This document shows, piece by piece, positions 25,249 to 35,001 of a stretch of 64,000 nt of DNA; positions within the stretch are counted from its first letter, which is position 1; each line of letters begins with the position of its first letter. The DNA is from Gracilibacillus dipsosauri (lineage in GTDB: Bacteria; Bacillota; Bacilli; Bacillales; Amphibacillaceae). The DNA lies in the NCBI RefSeq assembly GCF_003176895.1, contig NZ_QGTD01000008.1, positions 434,001 through 498,000 of the forward strand, written 5' to 3'. The notes beneath the pieces were generated by a model. That model did not search any database. It was not told the origin of the DNA and saw only the letters and a list, made by a program, of their open reading frames with translations. The position numbers were made by a program, and so were the translations under genes.

Positions 25249-25304
25249 TTTATCCCTGCCTTTTTAGGTAGTGTATTCGTAGTTTTTTGAGAGTAGGTGT
25301 CGAT

Positions 25305-25970
25305 TTGTTTGGACTTTTAACAGCAGCTATAGCTCCCGCTTTTGCCATATTAGCTTTTTTTTACCTAAAGGATGAATATGAATTAGAACCTTTATCCGCA
25401 GTAACCAGAACTTTTACCTATGGAGCTTTATTAGTGTTCCCTATTATGTTCATCCAATATGCTTTTATCGAAGAAGGGATTGCTCAAACGCCCATGTGGA
25501 GAAGCTATTTTCTCTTTGGTTTATTAGAGGAATTCTTTAAATGGTTCTTCTTCTTAATTACTACCTATAAATATTCGAAATTTTCCTCTGTATATGATGG
25601 TATCGTTTATGGTGTATCGATCAGCTTAGGATTTGCTACGGTTGAAAATTTGCTTTATTTATTCGCACATGGTATTGAAAGTGCCTTTAGCCGTGCCATA
25701 TTCCCTGTATCCTCCCATGCTCTATTTGGTGTTATTATGGGATATTACATGGGAAGAGCAAAGTTTCGTTCTAAGAATAGCTATTTCCATTTATTGATCG
25801 CATTAATTATACCAGTTATTTTACACGGAACCTATGATTTTATTTTAGAAACCATCACCAAATCTTGGTTATATTGGTTAATACCATTTATGATTGTATT
25901 ATGGTTTTATGGATTAAGAAAGGTAAAAATGGCCAACGAATATTCCAAGCTTCATCAATATGAAATATGA
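25305..25970 (+). CDS. prsW: Intramembrane-associated protease PrsW
   Basis: 221-residue polytopic membrane protease that makes the first (site-1) cut in anti-sigma factor RsiW in B. subtilis. Conserved blocks: FYLKDEYELEP, LLEEFFKWFFF (glutamates of the EExxK motif), YDGIVYGVSISLGFATVENLLY and SSHALFGVIMGYY. I choose the TTG at 25305 because GAGTAGGTG is 5 bases upstream and the N-terminus (MFGLLTAAIAP) then matches the family. Whether RsiX, also encoded here, is a substrate is unknown. Confidence 0.92.
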   Translation: MFGLLTAAIAPAFAILAFFYLKDEYELEPLSAVTRTFTYGALLVFPIMFIQYAFIEEGIAQTPMWRSYFLFGLLEEFFKWFFFLITTYKYSKFSSVYDGIVYGVSISLGFATVENLLYLFAHGIESAFSRAIFPVSSHALFGVIMGYYMGRAKFRSKNSYFHLLIALIIPVILHGTYDFILETITKSWLYWLIPFMIVLWFYGLRKVKMANEYSKLHQYEI

Positions 25971-26010
25971 AAAAGCTAGCAGGTGGAAATTTTCACCTGC
26001 TAGCTTTTTT
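25970..26010 (+). terminator. Strong terminator after prsW
   Basis: About 16-base stem AAAAAGCTAGCAGGTG / CACCTGCTAGCTTTTT with a short loop and ending in a T-run. Confidence 0.95.
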
Positions 26011-26149
26011 GATTATTTATAAACAGTGGACTTAACAGATTTATTCCTTCATCAACACTTACACAAAAAATCATGAATAATTTACCTTTAATTAATAAAA
26101 CCTATCGATATATCAATTCAATTTATGGGGCTAAATGGAGGTAATGAAA

Positions 26150-26995
26150 ATGAAAGTGCTCAAAACTGGCATGCTAATTGTATTTATTTTTTCCCTTCCT
26201 TTCTTGTTAACATCACAAGAGACGGAGGTTAAAGCATTTAGTGATCAAGTAATACAACACGGAGCAACTGGTGAAGACGTCATTGAGCTTCAAGCAAGAC
26301 TTCAATATCTTGGTTTTTATAACGGAAATATTGATGGAGTATTTGGCTGGGGGACTTATTGGGCTTTAAGAAATTTCCAATACGAATTTGGTTTAGATAT
26401 TGATGGATTAGCTGGGGAAGAGACAAAACAAAAGTTGATTAGTGCTAGCGAGTATAACAAACAATATGTAAGAGAACAGATAAACAAAGGAAAAGACTTT
26501 ACCCATTATGGCGGAATGGATATGGAGAAACAAACAAAAGAAAAAAATCCATCACCAAATAATCAAGGTCAAGAAACGGAAAAAAATAATGCAAAGGAAG
26601 AGGATCTTGAGCCAACAGCAGTGAACGTTCCTCAAGGTTTTTCACAAAATGATATAAAATTGATGGCAAATGCCGTTTATGGTGAAGCAAGAGGAGAACC
26701 ATATCAAGGGCAAGTAGCTGTAGCTGCTGTTATTTTAAATAGAGTGGAAAGTCCAAGTTTTCCCAATACCATCTCAGGTGTTATTTTTGAGCCACGTGCG
26801 TTTACAGCTGTAAGTGATGGGCAGATTTGGTTAACACCAAACGAAAAAGCACGGAGAGCTGTATTAGATGCGATTAATGGTTGGGATCCAACGGGTGAAG
26901 CTATCTATTATTTTAACCCTAATACAGCCACATCTGATTGGATATGGTCAAGACCACAAATCAAAAAAATAGGAAAGCATATATTCTGTATGTAA
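26150..26995 (+). CDS. sleB: Spore cortex-lytic enzyme SleB
   Basis: 281-residue germination lytic transglycosylase. Signal peptide (residues about 1-28), peptidoglycan-binding domain 1 (HGATGEDVIELQARLQYLGF through GLAGEETKQKL), a polar linker, and the SleB hydrolase domain starting DIKLMANAVYGEARGE, whose glutamate is catalytic. ATG 26150 chosen: GGAGG lies 8 bases upstream; ATGs at 26135 and 26144 are too close to it. Paired with ypeB, which it needs for stability. Confidence 0.95.
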   Translation: MKVLKTGMLIVFIFSLPFLLTSQETEVKAFSDQVIQHGATGEDVIELQARLQYLGFYNGNIDGVFGWGTYWALRNFQYEFGLDIDGLAGEETKQKLISASEYNKQYVREQINKGKDFTHYGGMDMEKQTKEKNPSPNNQGQETEKNNAKEEDLEPTAVNVPQGFSQNDIKLMANAVYGEARGEPYQGQVAVAAVILNRVESPSFPNTISGVIFEPRAFTAVSDGQIWLTPNEKARRAVLDAINGWDPTGEAIYYFNPNTATSDWIWSRPQIKKIGKHIFCM

Positions 26996-27010
26996 ATTGG
27001 AGGTGTTATG

Positions 27011-28342
27011 ATGTTTAGATGGCTATTAATTACTTTATTAAGCTTAGGAATAGTTGGGGTTTCTGTTTGGGGATATCAAGAGCATCAAGAAAAAAATGCC
27101 ATATTGATACAAGCAGAGAACAGCTACCAACGCTCCTTTCATGATTTAGCCTATTATATGGATTTATTACATGACAAAATCGGATCAACCTTAGCGATGA
27201 ATAGTCGTGAACAATTATCTCCACAATTAGCTGAAATTTGGAGACTTACTTCTATGGCACACGGGAATGTTGGTCAACTCCCACTCACGTTACTACCTTT
27301 TAATAAAACAGAAGAATTTTTGTCACAAATGGGTGATTTTAGTTACCAAACAGCAATTAGAGATTTAGAAAAAGAACCATTATCAGATAAGGAACTACAA
27401 ACCTTTGAATCGTTATATGAAATGTCTGGAGATATTGAATCAGAATTAAGAAAAGTTCAAAATATGGTTTTAAATGAAAACTTGAGATGGATGGACGTCC
27501 AGTTAGCATTAGTAAATAATGATGAACAAGCAGATAATACGATTATTGATGGATTTAAAACAGTGGAAAAAACGGTAGAAGGATATTCTGAAGGAAAAAT
27601 GAATGCTAGCTTAATGGGAACATCTAGTAAAAAAGATGGTTTTAGCATCCTTGGTGATGAAAAAATATCGAAAGAAGAAGCAAAGAAAAAAATAAGAGAA
27701 TTACTACAAGTGGATAAGGAAACAGAAATCAATGTTACTACTACTGGAGACGGGGCTACAGTTCCTTTATACAGTGGATCGTACCAGAAAAATAACCAAT
27801 CAGGTTATATCGATATTACGCAAAATGGTGGTCATCCACTTACAATGATGATCAATCGAGAGGTGACGGAAGCTAAAATTGGTCTAAATAAAGCAACTCA
27901 ACTAGCAGAACAATATCTGCAGGATTTAGATTTTGAGGAGTTAGCTTTATTAGAAAGTAATCAATATGATAATGTAGGGGTCTTTCATTTTATTCCTCAA
28001 GTCGATGACGTCTGGATTTATCCTGATGTGATTCAGGTTAAAGTAGCTTTAGACAATGGAGATATTTTAGGACTTGTGGCAAAAGATTATTTTGAGAACC
28101 ATCGGGATCGAGAGATTCATTCACCAAAAATTACAGAAGAAGAAGCGAGAAAGGAAGTCAATCCTAACCTGAAAATTCATGAAAATCATCTAGCTATTAT
28201 CGAGGATGATTTAGGAGAAGAAGTCCTAGCGTATGTCTTCTTAGGTACATTAGGAAACGACAGCTACAAAATATTTATCAATGCAGAGTCCGGTGATGAA
28301 GAGCGTGTTGAAAAGCTAAAACAAGCAGAGATTAGATATTAG
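27011..28342 (+). CDS. ypeB: Germination protein YpeB
   Basis: 443-residue spore protein required for SleB assembly and stability. N-terminal membrane anchor (residues about 1-20), a long helical region, then repeats of PepSY-type domains in the C-terminal half (for example ISKEEAKKKIREL and ITEEEARKEVNPNL). GGAGGTG lies 5 bases before the ATG at 27011 (27008 is also in frame). It starts 15 bases after sleB; a terminator follows. Confidence 0.94.
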   Translation: MFRWLLITLLSLGIVGVSVWGYQEHQEKNAILIQAENSYQRSFHDLAYYMDLLHDKIGSTLAMNSREQLSPQLAEIWRLTSMAHGNVGQLPLTLLPFNKTEEFLSQMGDFSYQTAIRDLEKEPLSDKELQTFESLYEMSGDIESELRKVQNMVLNENLRWMDVQLALVNNDEQADNTIIDGFKTVEKTVEGYSEGKMNASLMGTSSKKDGFSILGDEKISKEEAKKKIRELLQVDKETEINVTTTGDGATVPLYSGSYQKNNQSGYIDITQNGGHPLTMMINREVTEAKIGLNKATQLAEQYLQDLDFEELALLESNQYDNVGVFHFIPQVDDVWIYPDVIQVKVALDNGDILGLVAKDYFENHRDREIHSPKITEEEARKEVNPNLKIHENHLAIIEDDLGEEVLAYVFLGTLGNDSYKIFINAESGDEERVEKLKQAEIRY

Positions 28343-28351
28343 TTCGATTTA

Positions 28352-28386
28352 GAGAAGGGAATCTGTTCCCTTCTCCCTTTTTTTTG
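28352..28386 (+). terminator. Terminator of the sleB-ypeB operon
   Basis: Perfect 10-base stem GAGAAGGGAA / TTCCCTTCTC with a TCTG loop, followed by CC and eight or more Ts. Confidence 0.95.
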
Positions 28387-28410
28387 TGATAATATATAAG
28401 AGGTATTTAT

Positions 28411-28442
28411 TCATCATCCGTAGGTGGTCCTAAGGATGATGA
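28411..28442 (+). other. Hairpin in the cmk leader
   Basis: TCATCATCC / GGATGATGA (9 perfect pairs) encloses a second perfect stem TAGG-TGGT-CCTA separated by one G/A mismatch. No T-run follows. It lies 46 bases before the cmk start. Confidence 0.5.
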
Positions 28443-28488
28443 CGGTTTACGCTCTGAAAAGAGAACCACAATGAAAGGGGCTTTTAGT

Positions 28489-29154
28489 GTGACAGAAAAA
28501 AAAATAGCTATTGCGATTGATGGTCCTGCAGCAGCTGGGAAAAGTACAGTAGCCAAAAAGGTCGCAGAAAAACTGCATTATGTATATATTGATACGGGTG
28601 CGATGTATCGCTCGTTAACATACAAGGTGCTCCAAGACAATATAGATATGAAGGATGAAAATGCTGTCCTTAATCTTCTAAAGAAAACAAACATTTTATT
28701 GGATCAACATTTTGATGTATACGTAAATAACGAAAAGATAACGGCGGAAATTAGAACATCAGATGTAACGGATCATGTGTCTCTTATAGCTTCTTATCCT
28801 TCAGTTAGAGAAGAAATGGTTACACGTCAGCAAAAGCTTGCAACAGATCGTGGGGTTGTCATGGATGGTCGAGACATTGGAACAAGAGTGCTACCTGATG
28901 CGGAAGTAAAGGTGTTTTTAATAGCAAGTGTGGAGGAAAGGGCAAAAAGAAGACATGAAGAAAATGTTACTAAACACCTCCCTAGTAATTTCGAACAGAT
29001 TAAGTTAGATATCGAGAAGAGAGATCGAATGGATACTGAAAGAACCGCTTCACCTTTAAAGAAAGCAGATGATGCGATCGAAATTGACACAACCTCACTT
29101 AGCATTGAGGATGTAGTCAATAAAATTCTTTCATTAGTGCAAGAGGTGGAATAA
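28489..29154 (+). CDS. cmk: Cytidylate kinase
   Basis: 221-residue enzyme phosphorylating CMP and dCMP. P-loop [15 protein letters not shown]; substrate motifs [14 protein letters not shown] and [14 protein letters not shown]; lid region RAKRRHEEN. The GTG at 28489 has AAAGGGG 8 bases upstream; an in-frame ATG at 28471 has none. Two bases separate it from plsC, the usual neighbour along with the S1-domain gene ypfD. Confidence 0.96.
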   Translation: MTEKKIAIAIDGPAAAGKSTVAKKVAEKLHYVYIDTGAMYRSLTYKVLQDNIDMKDENAVLNLLKKTNILLDQHFDVYVNNEKITAEIRTSDVTDHVSLIASYPSVREEMVTRQQKLATDRGVVMDGRDIGTRVLPDAEVKVFLIASVEERAKRRHEENVTKHLPSNFEQIKLDIEKRDRMDTERTASPLKKADDAIEIDTTSLSIEDVVNKILSLVQEVE

Positions 29155-29156
29155 AT

Positions 29157-29735
29157 ATGAGTTTCTATAAATTTGCTCGCTCTGTTGTTAAGCTATGGTT
29201 AAAATCAAAGTATAAAGTAATAACTGTAGGAACGGAACATATCCCTAAAACAGGTCCCGTAATTATTTGTTCCAACCATATTTCTAATTTTGACCCCCCA
29301 GTAGTTGGAATTACGTGTCCACGAGAAATTCATTTCATGGCAAAGGAAGAGCTATTTAATAATAAAATGCTTGCGTTTATTTTAAAGCATGTCCATGCAT
29401 TTCCAATCAAAAGAGGGATGAAGGATAGAAATGCCCTTCGAAAGGGCTTAGAGGTCTTAAAGGATGGAAATGTGCTTGGCTTGTTTCCAGAGGGAACGAG
29501 AAGTAAGACAGGTGAATTAAAAAAAGGTTTAGCAGGAGCTGGGTTTTTTGCTCTTCGTTCTAAGGCAACCATTATTCCTTGTGCGATTATTGGTGATTAT
29601 CGTGGTAAGGATCCACTAAAGGTTTCCTATGGTCCACCAATTGATATGGAGGGATTAAGAAGTGAAAAAGCTTCCGCACAAGAAGTAACAGATGTTATAA
29701 TGGAACATATTAAAAAAATCAAAGAAAATTATTAA
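29157..29735 (+). CDS. plsC: 1-acyl-sn-glycerol-3-phosphate acyltransferase
   Basis: 192-residue membrane-associated acyltransferase adding the second acyl chain in phosphatidic acid synthesis. The catalytic HX4D motif is NHISNFDPP, the glycerol-phosphate motif is FPEGTRSKTG, and the N-terminus is amphipathic. Adjacent to cmk, as in B. subtilis. Follows the gpsA/plsC logic: gpsA at 33 kb makes the glycerol-3-phosphate backbone. Confidence 0.94.
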   Translation: MSFYKFARSVVKLWLKSKYKVITVGTEHIPKTGPVIICSNHISNFDPPVVGITCPREIHFMAKEELFNNKMLAFILKHVHAFPIKRGMKDRNALRKGLEVLKDGNVLGLFPEGTRSKTGELKKGLAGAGFFALRSKATIIPCAIIGDYRGKDPLKVSYGPPIDMEGLRSEKASAQEVTDVIMEHIKKIKENY

Positions 29736-29753
29736 CTTCAACATCGTTTTAAC

Positions 29754-29767
29754 TTGACAAATTTGTC
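29754..29767 (+). promoter_or_regulatory. Palindrome overlapping a -35-like box before ypfD
   Basis: TTGACA (29754-29759) overlaps the perfect 12-base palindrome GACAAATTTGTC (29756-29767). The matching -10 is poor: TAGAAG (29775-29780) at 15 bases. An operator is possible. Confidence 0.35.
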
Positions 29768-29835
29768 TAAATGTTAGAAGTTAGAAAAAAGCACATTTAT
29801 GTTTTTTGTGTTGTAATTTGAAGGAGGTCTTTGTC

Positions 29836-30978
29836 ATGGAAGAGATGAACCAAGAAAATTCCGAAATTAAAGAGCTTTCCATTGGTGACATTGTTAAGGG
29901 GAAAGTGGTTAAGGTAGAGGAGAAGCATATACTAGTAGATATCGGTCAAAAGGTGGAAGGAATTGTTCCTATTAGTGAACTATCTGCCTTGCGTATTGAC
30001 ACTGCAAGTGACGTGGTTAATGAGGGAGACGAACTAGAATTACAAGTAAAGAAAATAGAAGATGAAGAGATCGTTTTATCTAAAAAAGCGGTCATTGCTG
30101 AAAAGGCTTGGGAGGATTTACAAAAACAGTTCGACGAAAATCAAACACTTGAAGCAGTAGTGAAGGATGTCGTAAAAGGTGGTCTAGTGGTAGATGTGGG
30201 AGTAAGAGGCTTCATCCCTGCTTCCTTGGTAGAAACACACTATGTAGAAGACTTTTCAGATTACAAGGATAAACCACTTACATTAAAAATTGTCGAATTA
30301 GATAAAGAGCAAAATCGTATTATTCTTTCCCATCGAGCTGTAATAGAGCAAGAAGCACAACAGAAAAAGTCAGAATTGCTAGAGCAATTAGAAGAGGGTC
30401 AAGTGTTAGAAGGTACCGTTCAACGCATCACAGACTTCGGTGTGTTCGTAGATATAGGTGGAATTGATGGTTTAGTACATATTTCCCAATTATCACATAC
30501 TCATGTCGACAAGGCTTCTGATGTTGTATCAGAAGGTGATACCATTCAAGTTAAAGTACTATCCGTGGATAAAGAGGAAGAAAGAATCTCATTATCCCAT
30601 AAAGCTACACTTCCTGGCCCATGGGACAACATCGAAGACAAGATTGCAGTAAATGATGTGGTAGAAGGTACAGTTAAACGCTTAGTGAACTTTGGGGCAT
30701 TTGTAGAAGTATTACCTGGTGTAGAAGGACTTGTTCATATTTCTCAAATTTCGAGAGAACATATTGGAACTCCAGGGGAAGTACTAGAAGTTGGTCAAAA
30801 AGTAAATGTGAAGGTGCTTGAAGTGAATGCTTCTGAAAAGCGTATTTCATTGAGTATAAAAGAACTAGAAGAGGAAAAACAAGACCAGGAGATCAAACAA
30901 TATGAAGCTACAGAAGATCAATCAGGATTCCAGCTTGGAGACATGATTGGCGATAAGCTAGATAAGTATAAAAATTAG
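29836..30978 (+). CDS. ypfD: S1-domain RNA-binding protein (ribosomal S1 homologue YpfD)
   Basis: 380-residue protein with four S1 domains, each with an IVKGKVVKVEEKHILVDIG-type opening: about residues 15-85, 100-168, 186-255, 272-340. Length and domain number match B. subtilis YpfD, shorter than the six-domain S1 of Gram-negatives. AAGGAGG lies 8 bases before the ATG at 29836. Probable role in mRNA binding or translation; not essential in B. subtilis. Confidence 0.92.
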   Translation: MEEMNQENSEIKELSIGDIVKGKVVKVEEKHILVDIGQKVEGIVPISELSALRIDTASDVVNEGDELELQVKKIEDEEIVLSKKAVIAEKAWEDLQKQFDENQTLEAVVKDVVKGGLVVDVGVRGFIPASLVETHYVEDFSDYKDKPLTLKIVELDKEQNRIILSHRAVIEQEAQQKKSELLEQLEEGQVLEGTVQRITDFGVFVDIGGIDGLVHISQLSHTHVDKASDVVSEGDTIQVKVLSVDKEEERISLSHKATLPGPWDNIEDKIAVNDVVEGTVKRLVNFGAFVEVLPGVEGLVHISQISREHIGTPGEVLEVGQKVNVKVLEVNASEKRISLSIKELEEEKQDQEIKQYEATEDQSGFQLGDMIGDKLDKYKN

Positions 30979-30985
30979 TGTTTTT

Positions 30986-31036
30986 AAGGGCTACTTCATT
31001 TAACAGATGAGTTGAATGTGGTAGCCCTTGTTTTTT
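30986..31036 (+). terminator. Terminator after ypfD
   Basis: Outer stem AAGGGCTAC / GTAGCCCTT enclosing an imperfect inner region, followed by GTTTTTT. Confidence 0.85.
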
Positions 31037-31114
31037 GCTCCACTTTCTTTCATATAGTTTATCATCAGATGTATAAATAAAGCTGTCATGTCGATAATGA
31101 TAAGGGTGATAGCT

Positions 31115-31708
31115 ATGAACGAAAATCTATTTTTATGGGGTATTTGGTTGCTTTGGTGTTTAGTTACCTTTTTTATGGGGAAGTCGATCCAGCGGACTTA
31201 TTATGGAATTGGTTTGCTTCTATTAAGCATATGTGTTCCTTATACACTTGAACTAAGTGGTATTTTATTTCCTATGTCCCTTATATTCCTTTTATTATAC
31301 AGCTTTCTAGGTCTTGTGTTATTCCCGCTAAAGCTAAAAAAATATCTGCTTATCCTCTTATTTGCTTATCTTTATGTGATTTATTTCCTTTGGAGATTTA
31401 CTAGCCCAATATTTGATGATAGCTGGTTTGTTACCTTAGCTATTGTGTTCTCTACTGTTGTATTCATGTTCGTTGAAAAACAATTTCAGTCGAAAATCTT
31501 AATGTGGTGTACAAGTCTAGCGATTGGTCACACACTTTATACATTTATTTGTTGGAGTTATTATTTACAATACAATATTAACTTTCAACACTTCTACAAT
31601 ATCTTTGTCGGAGTGATCGTCCTTTTTACGATACAACACTTTTGGAAAACATTTATGCATAAGGTGGATGTGCTACTTCAGGTGATTAAATCAAAAAAGG
31701 TAAGTTAA
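31115..31708 (+). CDS. yphA: YphA-like membrane protein
   Basis: 197-residue integral membrane protein with about six hydrophobic segments and the family-like N-terminus NLFLWGIWLLWCLVTFF. Located where B. subtilis has yphA, between ypfD and der. AAGGGTG lies 7 bases before ATG 31115. No catalytic motif is visible and its function is unknown; the name rests mainly on position. Confidence 0.7.
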   Translation: MNENLFLWGIWLLWCLVTFFMGKSIQRTYYGIGLLLLSICVPYTLELSGILFPMSLIFLLLYSFLGLVLFPLKLKKYLLILLFAYLYVIYFLWRFTSPIFDDSWFVTLAIVFSTVVFMFVEKQFQSKILMWCTSLAIGHTLYTFICWSYYLQYNINFQHFYNIFVGVIVLFTIQHFWKTFMHKVDVLLQVIKSKKVS

Positions 31709-31838
31709 TTCTTTTTAATAAACGATAATTATGTTATGTAAACTAAACTTCTATAAGCTTGTCTTTTTCCAATCGTTTATGGTAACTTTAATAGGTGATA
31801 TGAAGATGGTGAAATTTATTGAGGAAGGATGTGCCTTC

Positions 31839-33149
31839 ATGAGAAATTCAGTAGTTGCGATAGTAGGAAGGCCTAATGTTGGAAAATCGACGATATTTAA
31901 CCGATTAGTAGGAGAAAGAATTTCAATTGTTGAGGATATACCTGGTGTTACAAGAGATCGAATTTATGCAAAGGCTGAATGGTTAAATAATAATTTTCGA
32001 TTAATTGATACTGGTGGTATTGAAATAGGAGATGAACCATTACTGATACAGATGAGAGAGCAAGCAGAGGTTGCAATCCGTGAAGCAGATGTCATCATTT
32101 TTCTAGTAAATGGACGTGAAGGAATTACCGCAGCAGACGAAGAAGTGGCAAAACTGCTATTTAAATCAAGTAAACCAATTGTCCTAGCTGTTAATAAAAT
32201 AGATAATCCTGAAATGCGTGAGCAAATATACGAGTTCTATTCTTTAGGATTTGGTGAGCCATATCCTATATCAGGAACTCATGGACTCGGTTTAGGTGAT
32301 CTATTAGATCGAGTAGTAGATCTATTTCCTGAACATCTTAATGATGAAATTGAGGATGATGTTATTCATTTTAGCTTAATTGGGAGACCTAATGTAGGGA
32401 AATCCTCTTTAGTAAATGCATTGTTGAATGAAGAAAGGGTAATAGTAAGTGATATTGCAGGCACCACACGAGATGCGATTGACACATCTTTCACTAAGGA
32501 AGATCAGGATTTCGTCATTATCGACACTGCCGGGATGAGAAAAAGAGGAAAAATCTATGAAACTACAGAAAAATACAGTATTTTGAGAGCATTAAAAGCA
32601 ATCGAGCGATCTGATGTCGTTTTGACTCTAATCGATGCAGAAACAGGTATAATTGAGCAGGACAAAAAAATTGCTGGCTATGCTCACGAAGCAGGTAAAG
32701 CAGTAGTTATTGTTGTAAATAAGTGGGACACGATCGAACAACATGATCATGCAATAAAGGAATTTGAAGAAAAAATTCGAGCACATTTTTCATTTCTTGA
32801 TTATGCACCAATTGTTTTTCTTTCAGCAAAAACCAAAAAAAGAATTCATACATTAATACCAAAAATAATTCAGGCAAGTGAAAATCACACCAAAAGGGTG
32901 GAAACGAATGTATTAAATGATGTCATCATGGATGCTCTAGCTATAAATCCAACACCGACGAAACACGGGAAGCGTCTTAAAGTACTATACGCTACTCAAG
33001 TTGCTGTAAAACCTCCAACTTTCGTGGTATTTGTTAATGATCCTGAATTAATGCACTTTTCTTATGAAAGGTATTTGGAAAATAAAATAAGAGAAGCATT
33101 CGGTTTTGAAGGAACACCGATCAAGATTTATGCAAGAAGACGGAGTTAG
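31839..33149 (+). CDS. der: GTPase Der (EngA), ribosome assembly
   Basis: 436-residue double GTPase needed for 50S subunit assembly. Two G1 motifs GRPNVGKS (near residues 9 and 181), G3 motifs DTGGI and DTAGM, G4 motifs NKID and NKWD, and a C-terminal KH-like domain ending [15 protein letters not shown]. The ATG at 31839 has AGGAAGGA upstream and gives the standard N-terminus; longer in-frame starts add non-homologous residues. gpsA follows after 12 bases, as in B. subtilis. Confidence 0.96.
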   Translation: MRNSVVAIVGRPNVGKSTIFNRLVGERISIVEDIPGVTRDRIYAKAEWLNNNFRLIDTGGIEIGDEPLLIQMREQAEVAIREADVIIFLVNGREGITAADEEVAKLLFKSSKPIVLAVNKIDNPEMREQIYEFYSLGFGEPYPISGTHGLGLGDLLDRVVDLFPEHLNDEIEDDVIHFSLIGRPNVGKSSLVNALLNEERVIVSDIAGTTRDAIDTSFTKEDQDFVIIDTAGMRKRGKIYETTEKYSILRALKAIERSDVVLTLIDAETGIIEQDKKIAGYAHEAGKAVVIVVNKWDTIEQHDHAIKEFEEKIRAHFSFLDYAPIVFLSAKTKKRIHTLIPKIIQASENHTKRVETNVLNDVIMDALAINPTPTKHGKRLKVLYATQVAVKPPTFVVFVNDPELMHFSYERYLENKIREAFGFEGTPIKIYARRRS

Positions 33150-33161
33150 GGGGAATTAAAG

Positions 33162-34202
33162 ATGTCAAAAGTTGCTGTTTTAGGTGCAGGTAGTTGGGGA
33201 ACAGCTTTAGCAATGGTTCTCCAAGATAACCATCATGATGTTCGGTTATGGACACATAAAGAAGAACAGAAAAAAATGATGATTGAAACTAAAAAAAATG
33301 AAAAATATTTACCAAACATTGTTTTGCCATCAGACTTAAAGATTGTAGATTCAATGGAAGAAGCAACTAAAGATGTAGATGCGGTTGTATTAGTAGTGCC
33401 AGCCAAAGCGATTAGAGAGACATGTAAAAAACTTCAGCCATATCTTCATGACAACCTTCTCGTTATTCATGGTTCGAAAGGGATTGAACCAATTTCACAT
33501 AAGAGAATTTCTGAAATTATTGAAGAAGAATTAACGGGAACAAACTATTTGGATATTGTTGCATTGTCCGGCCCAAGTCATGCAGAAGAAGTGAGTTTAA
33601 AACATCCTACCACGGTAACAGCTGCCTCAACAAAGGAAGAGGCTGCTAGAATAGCCCAGGATCTCTTTATGAATCAATACTTTAGAGTGTATACAAGTAA
33701 GGATATTATTGGGGTTGAGTTAGGTGGGGCATTAAAAAATATTATTGCCTTAGGTGCAGGTATTTCCGATGGACTCGGCTATGGTGATAATGCGAAAGCA
33801 GCCCTAATTACGAGAGGACTTGCAGAGATCTCTAGAATTGCTACTGTATTAGGGGCAAACCCATTTACCTTTATTGGTTTATCAGGAGTAGGGGATCTAA
33901 TTGTAACCTGCACGAGTGTACATAGTAGGAATTGGCGTGCAGGAAATTTATTAGGAAAAGGGAAAAAATTAAAGGAAGTTCTCCAGCATATGGGGATGAC
34001 GGTCGAAGGTGTTAGAACAGCTGAGGCCACATACCAGTTAGCTGAAAAATGGGAAGTGGAGATGCCTATTACTTCGGGGATATATGAGGTGATTTTTCAT
34101 GACAAGCACCCAAAGGATGTTGTTGACAAATTGATGCAAAGAAATAAAACAAATGAAATGGAAGACATCATCCGAATATGGTCCAATAGGTATTCTCATT
34201 AA
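33162..34202 (+). CDS. gpsA: Glycerol-3-phosphate dehydrogenase [NAD(P)+]
   Basis: 346-residue enzyme reducing dihydroxyacetone phosphate to sn-glycerol-3-phosphate for phospholipids. NAD(P)-binding GAGSWGTALAMVL at the N-terminus, the catalytic lysine in ELGGALKNIIALGAGISDGL, and the substrate segment GDNAKAALITRGL. GGGGGAA lies upstream of the ATG. Forms a unit with der. Confidence 0.96.
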   Translation: MSKVAVLGAGSWGTALAMVLQDNHHDVRLWTHKEEQKKMMIETKKNEKYLPNIVLPSDLKIVDSMEEATKDVDAVVLVVPAKAIRETCKKLQPYLHDNLLVIHGSKGIEPISHKRISEIIEEELTGTNYLDIVALSGPSHAEEVSLKHPTTVTAASTKEEAARIAQDLFMNQYFRVYTSKDIIGVELGGALKNIIALGAGISDGLGYGDNAKAALITRGLAEISRIATVLGANPFTFIGLSGVGDLIVTCTSVHSRNWRAGNLLGKGKKLKEVLQHMGMTVEGVRTAEATYQLAEKWEVEMPITSGIYEVIFHDKHPKDVVDKLMQRNKTNEMEDIIRIWSNRYSH

Positions 34203-34260
34203 CTGTTTACACACTCCTTGCATACTATGGAATGGAAATCTATAGTTAGGAGGAGTGACA

Positions 34261-34521
34261 TTGAGCGATTACAAACAAAAAATGTTTGATCAAATACAAA
34301 AAAAATCAAACATTCAGGCTGATGAAATTATGAAGGTAGCCCAATCTGTGCAAAATGCAGATTTTTCTGACGAAGCTACTGTTAGAAAGTTAATTCGCCG
34401 CCTTTCAAATATGGCAGGTAAACCTGTCTCAAAAGAAAAAGAAGATAAAATTGTCAAAGCCATTACGAACAATAATATGCCTGCAGATATGAATACACTG
34501 AGTAAATTATTTAAAAAGTGA
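34261..34521 (+). CDS. spoVIF: Stage VI sporulation protein F
   Basis: 86-residue acidic/basic helical protein matching the SpoVIF (YjcC) family, a mother-cell sporulation protein needed for late coat assembly. Distinctive stretches are MSDYKQKMFDQIQKK, VRKLIRRLSNMAGKPVSKEKED and ADMNTLSKLFKK. I start at the TTG at 34261 because AGGAGG ends 7 bases upstream. B. subtilis keeps spoVIF elsewhere, so its place after gpsA is a rearrangement seen in other Bacillaceae. Confidence 0.82.
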   Translation: MSDYKQKMFDQIQKKSNIQADEIMKVAQSVQNADFSDEATVRKLIRRLSNMAGKPVSKEKEDKIVKAITNNNMPADMNTLSKLFKK

Positions 34522-34622
34522 TCCTATGGGCACATGAGGATGCAATATCCAATTGCTTCGCATAGAATAAATCGCACAAGCATTCACTTTCAGGGTGAAT
34601 AAGGGTATTAATTTAGTCATTG

Positions 34623-34659
34623 CCGAAGTAGATCTGCCCCTTCTACCTCGGTTTTTTTT
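34623..34659 (+). terminator. Terminator after spoVIF
   Basis: Stem CCGA-A-GTAG / CTAC-C-TCGG (8 pairs around one A/C mismatch), followed by seven or more Ts. It lies in the 255-base gap before the DUF2768 gene. Confidence 0.75.
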
Positions 34660-34777
34660 ATTAATCATTGTTTTTTGTTCATTGAAGAAAATTAAGGATG
34701 ATGGAGTAATTGTGCTATAATATTTATGATCGATAGGATCTAAACGATTTGAATGCTTATACGAAGGAAAGGATGAA

Positions 34778-34981
34778 ATGATATTGTCAGCTTCAATGAT
34801 GATGATGTGGGTTTCTTTTGCTGGAATGTTTGCACTATTTTTGGCAATTGGGCTAATCTTACTAAGTAGATATAAATTGAAAGGGATTGTAGCAGGCATT
34901 GTAGCAACATTTGCTTATGCTTTTTTAATTATTGGCGGTTTAATTATCGCATTTGTTGTACTAAGAGGACCTACAGCATAA
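34778..34981 (+). CDS. yphE: DUF2768 small membrane protein
   Basis: 67-residue protein with two hydrophobic segments (FAGMFALFLAIGLILLS and ATFAYAFLIIGGLIIAFVVL) separated by the short basic loop RYKLKG. Position and layout match the DUF2768 family encoded before yphF-spoIVA in Bacillus. A GGAAAGG lies about 6 bases before the ATG. Function unknown; sporulation is a guess from the neighbours. Confidence 0.75.
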   Translation: MILSASMMMMWVSFAGMFALFLAIGLILLSRYKLKGIVAGIVATFAYAFLIIGGLIIAFVVLRGPTA

Positions 34982-35001
34982 ATGGAGGCGAAAGAGACAG
35001 A

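Noticed and set aside
34507-34899. 130-codon open frame on the minus strand
   Set aside because: It overlaps a terminator and the DUF2768 gene, has low-complexity composition and no ribosome-binding site; a shadow frame.
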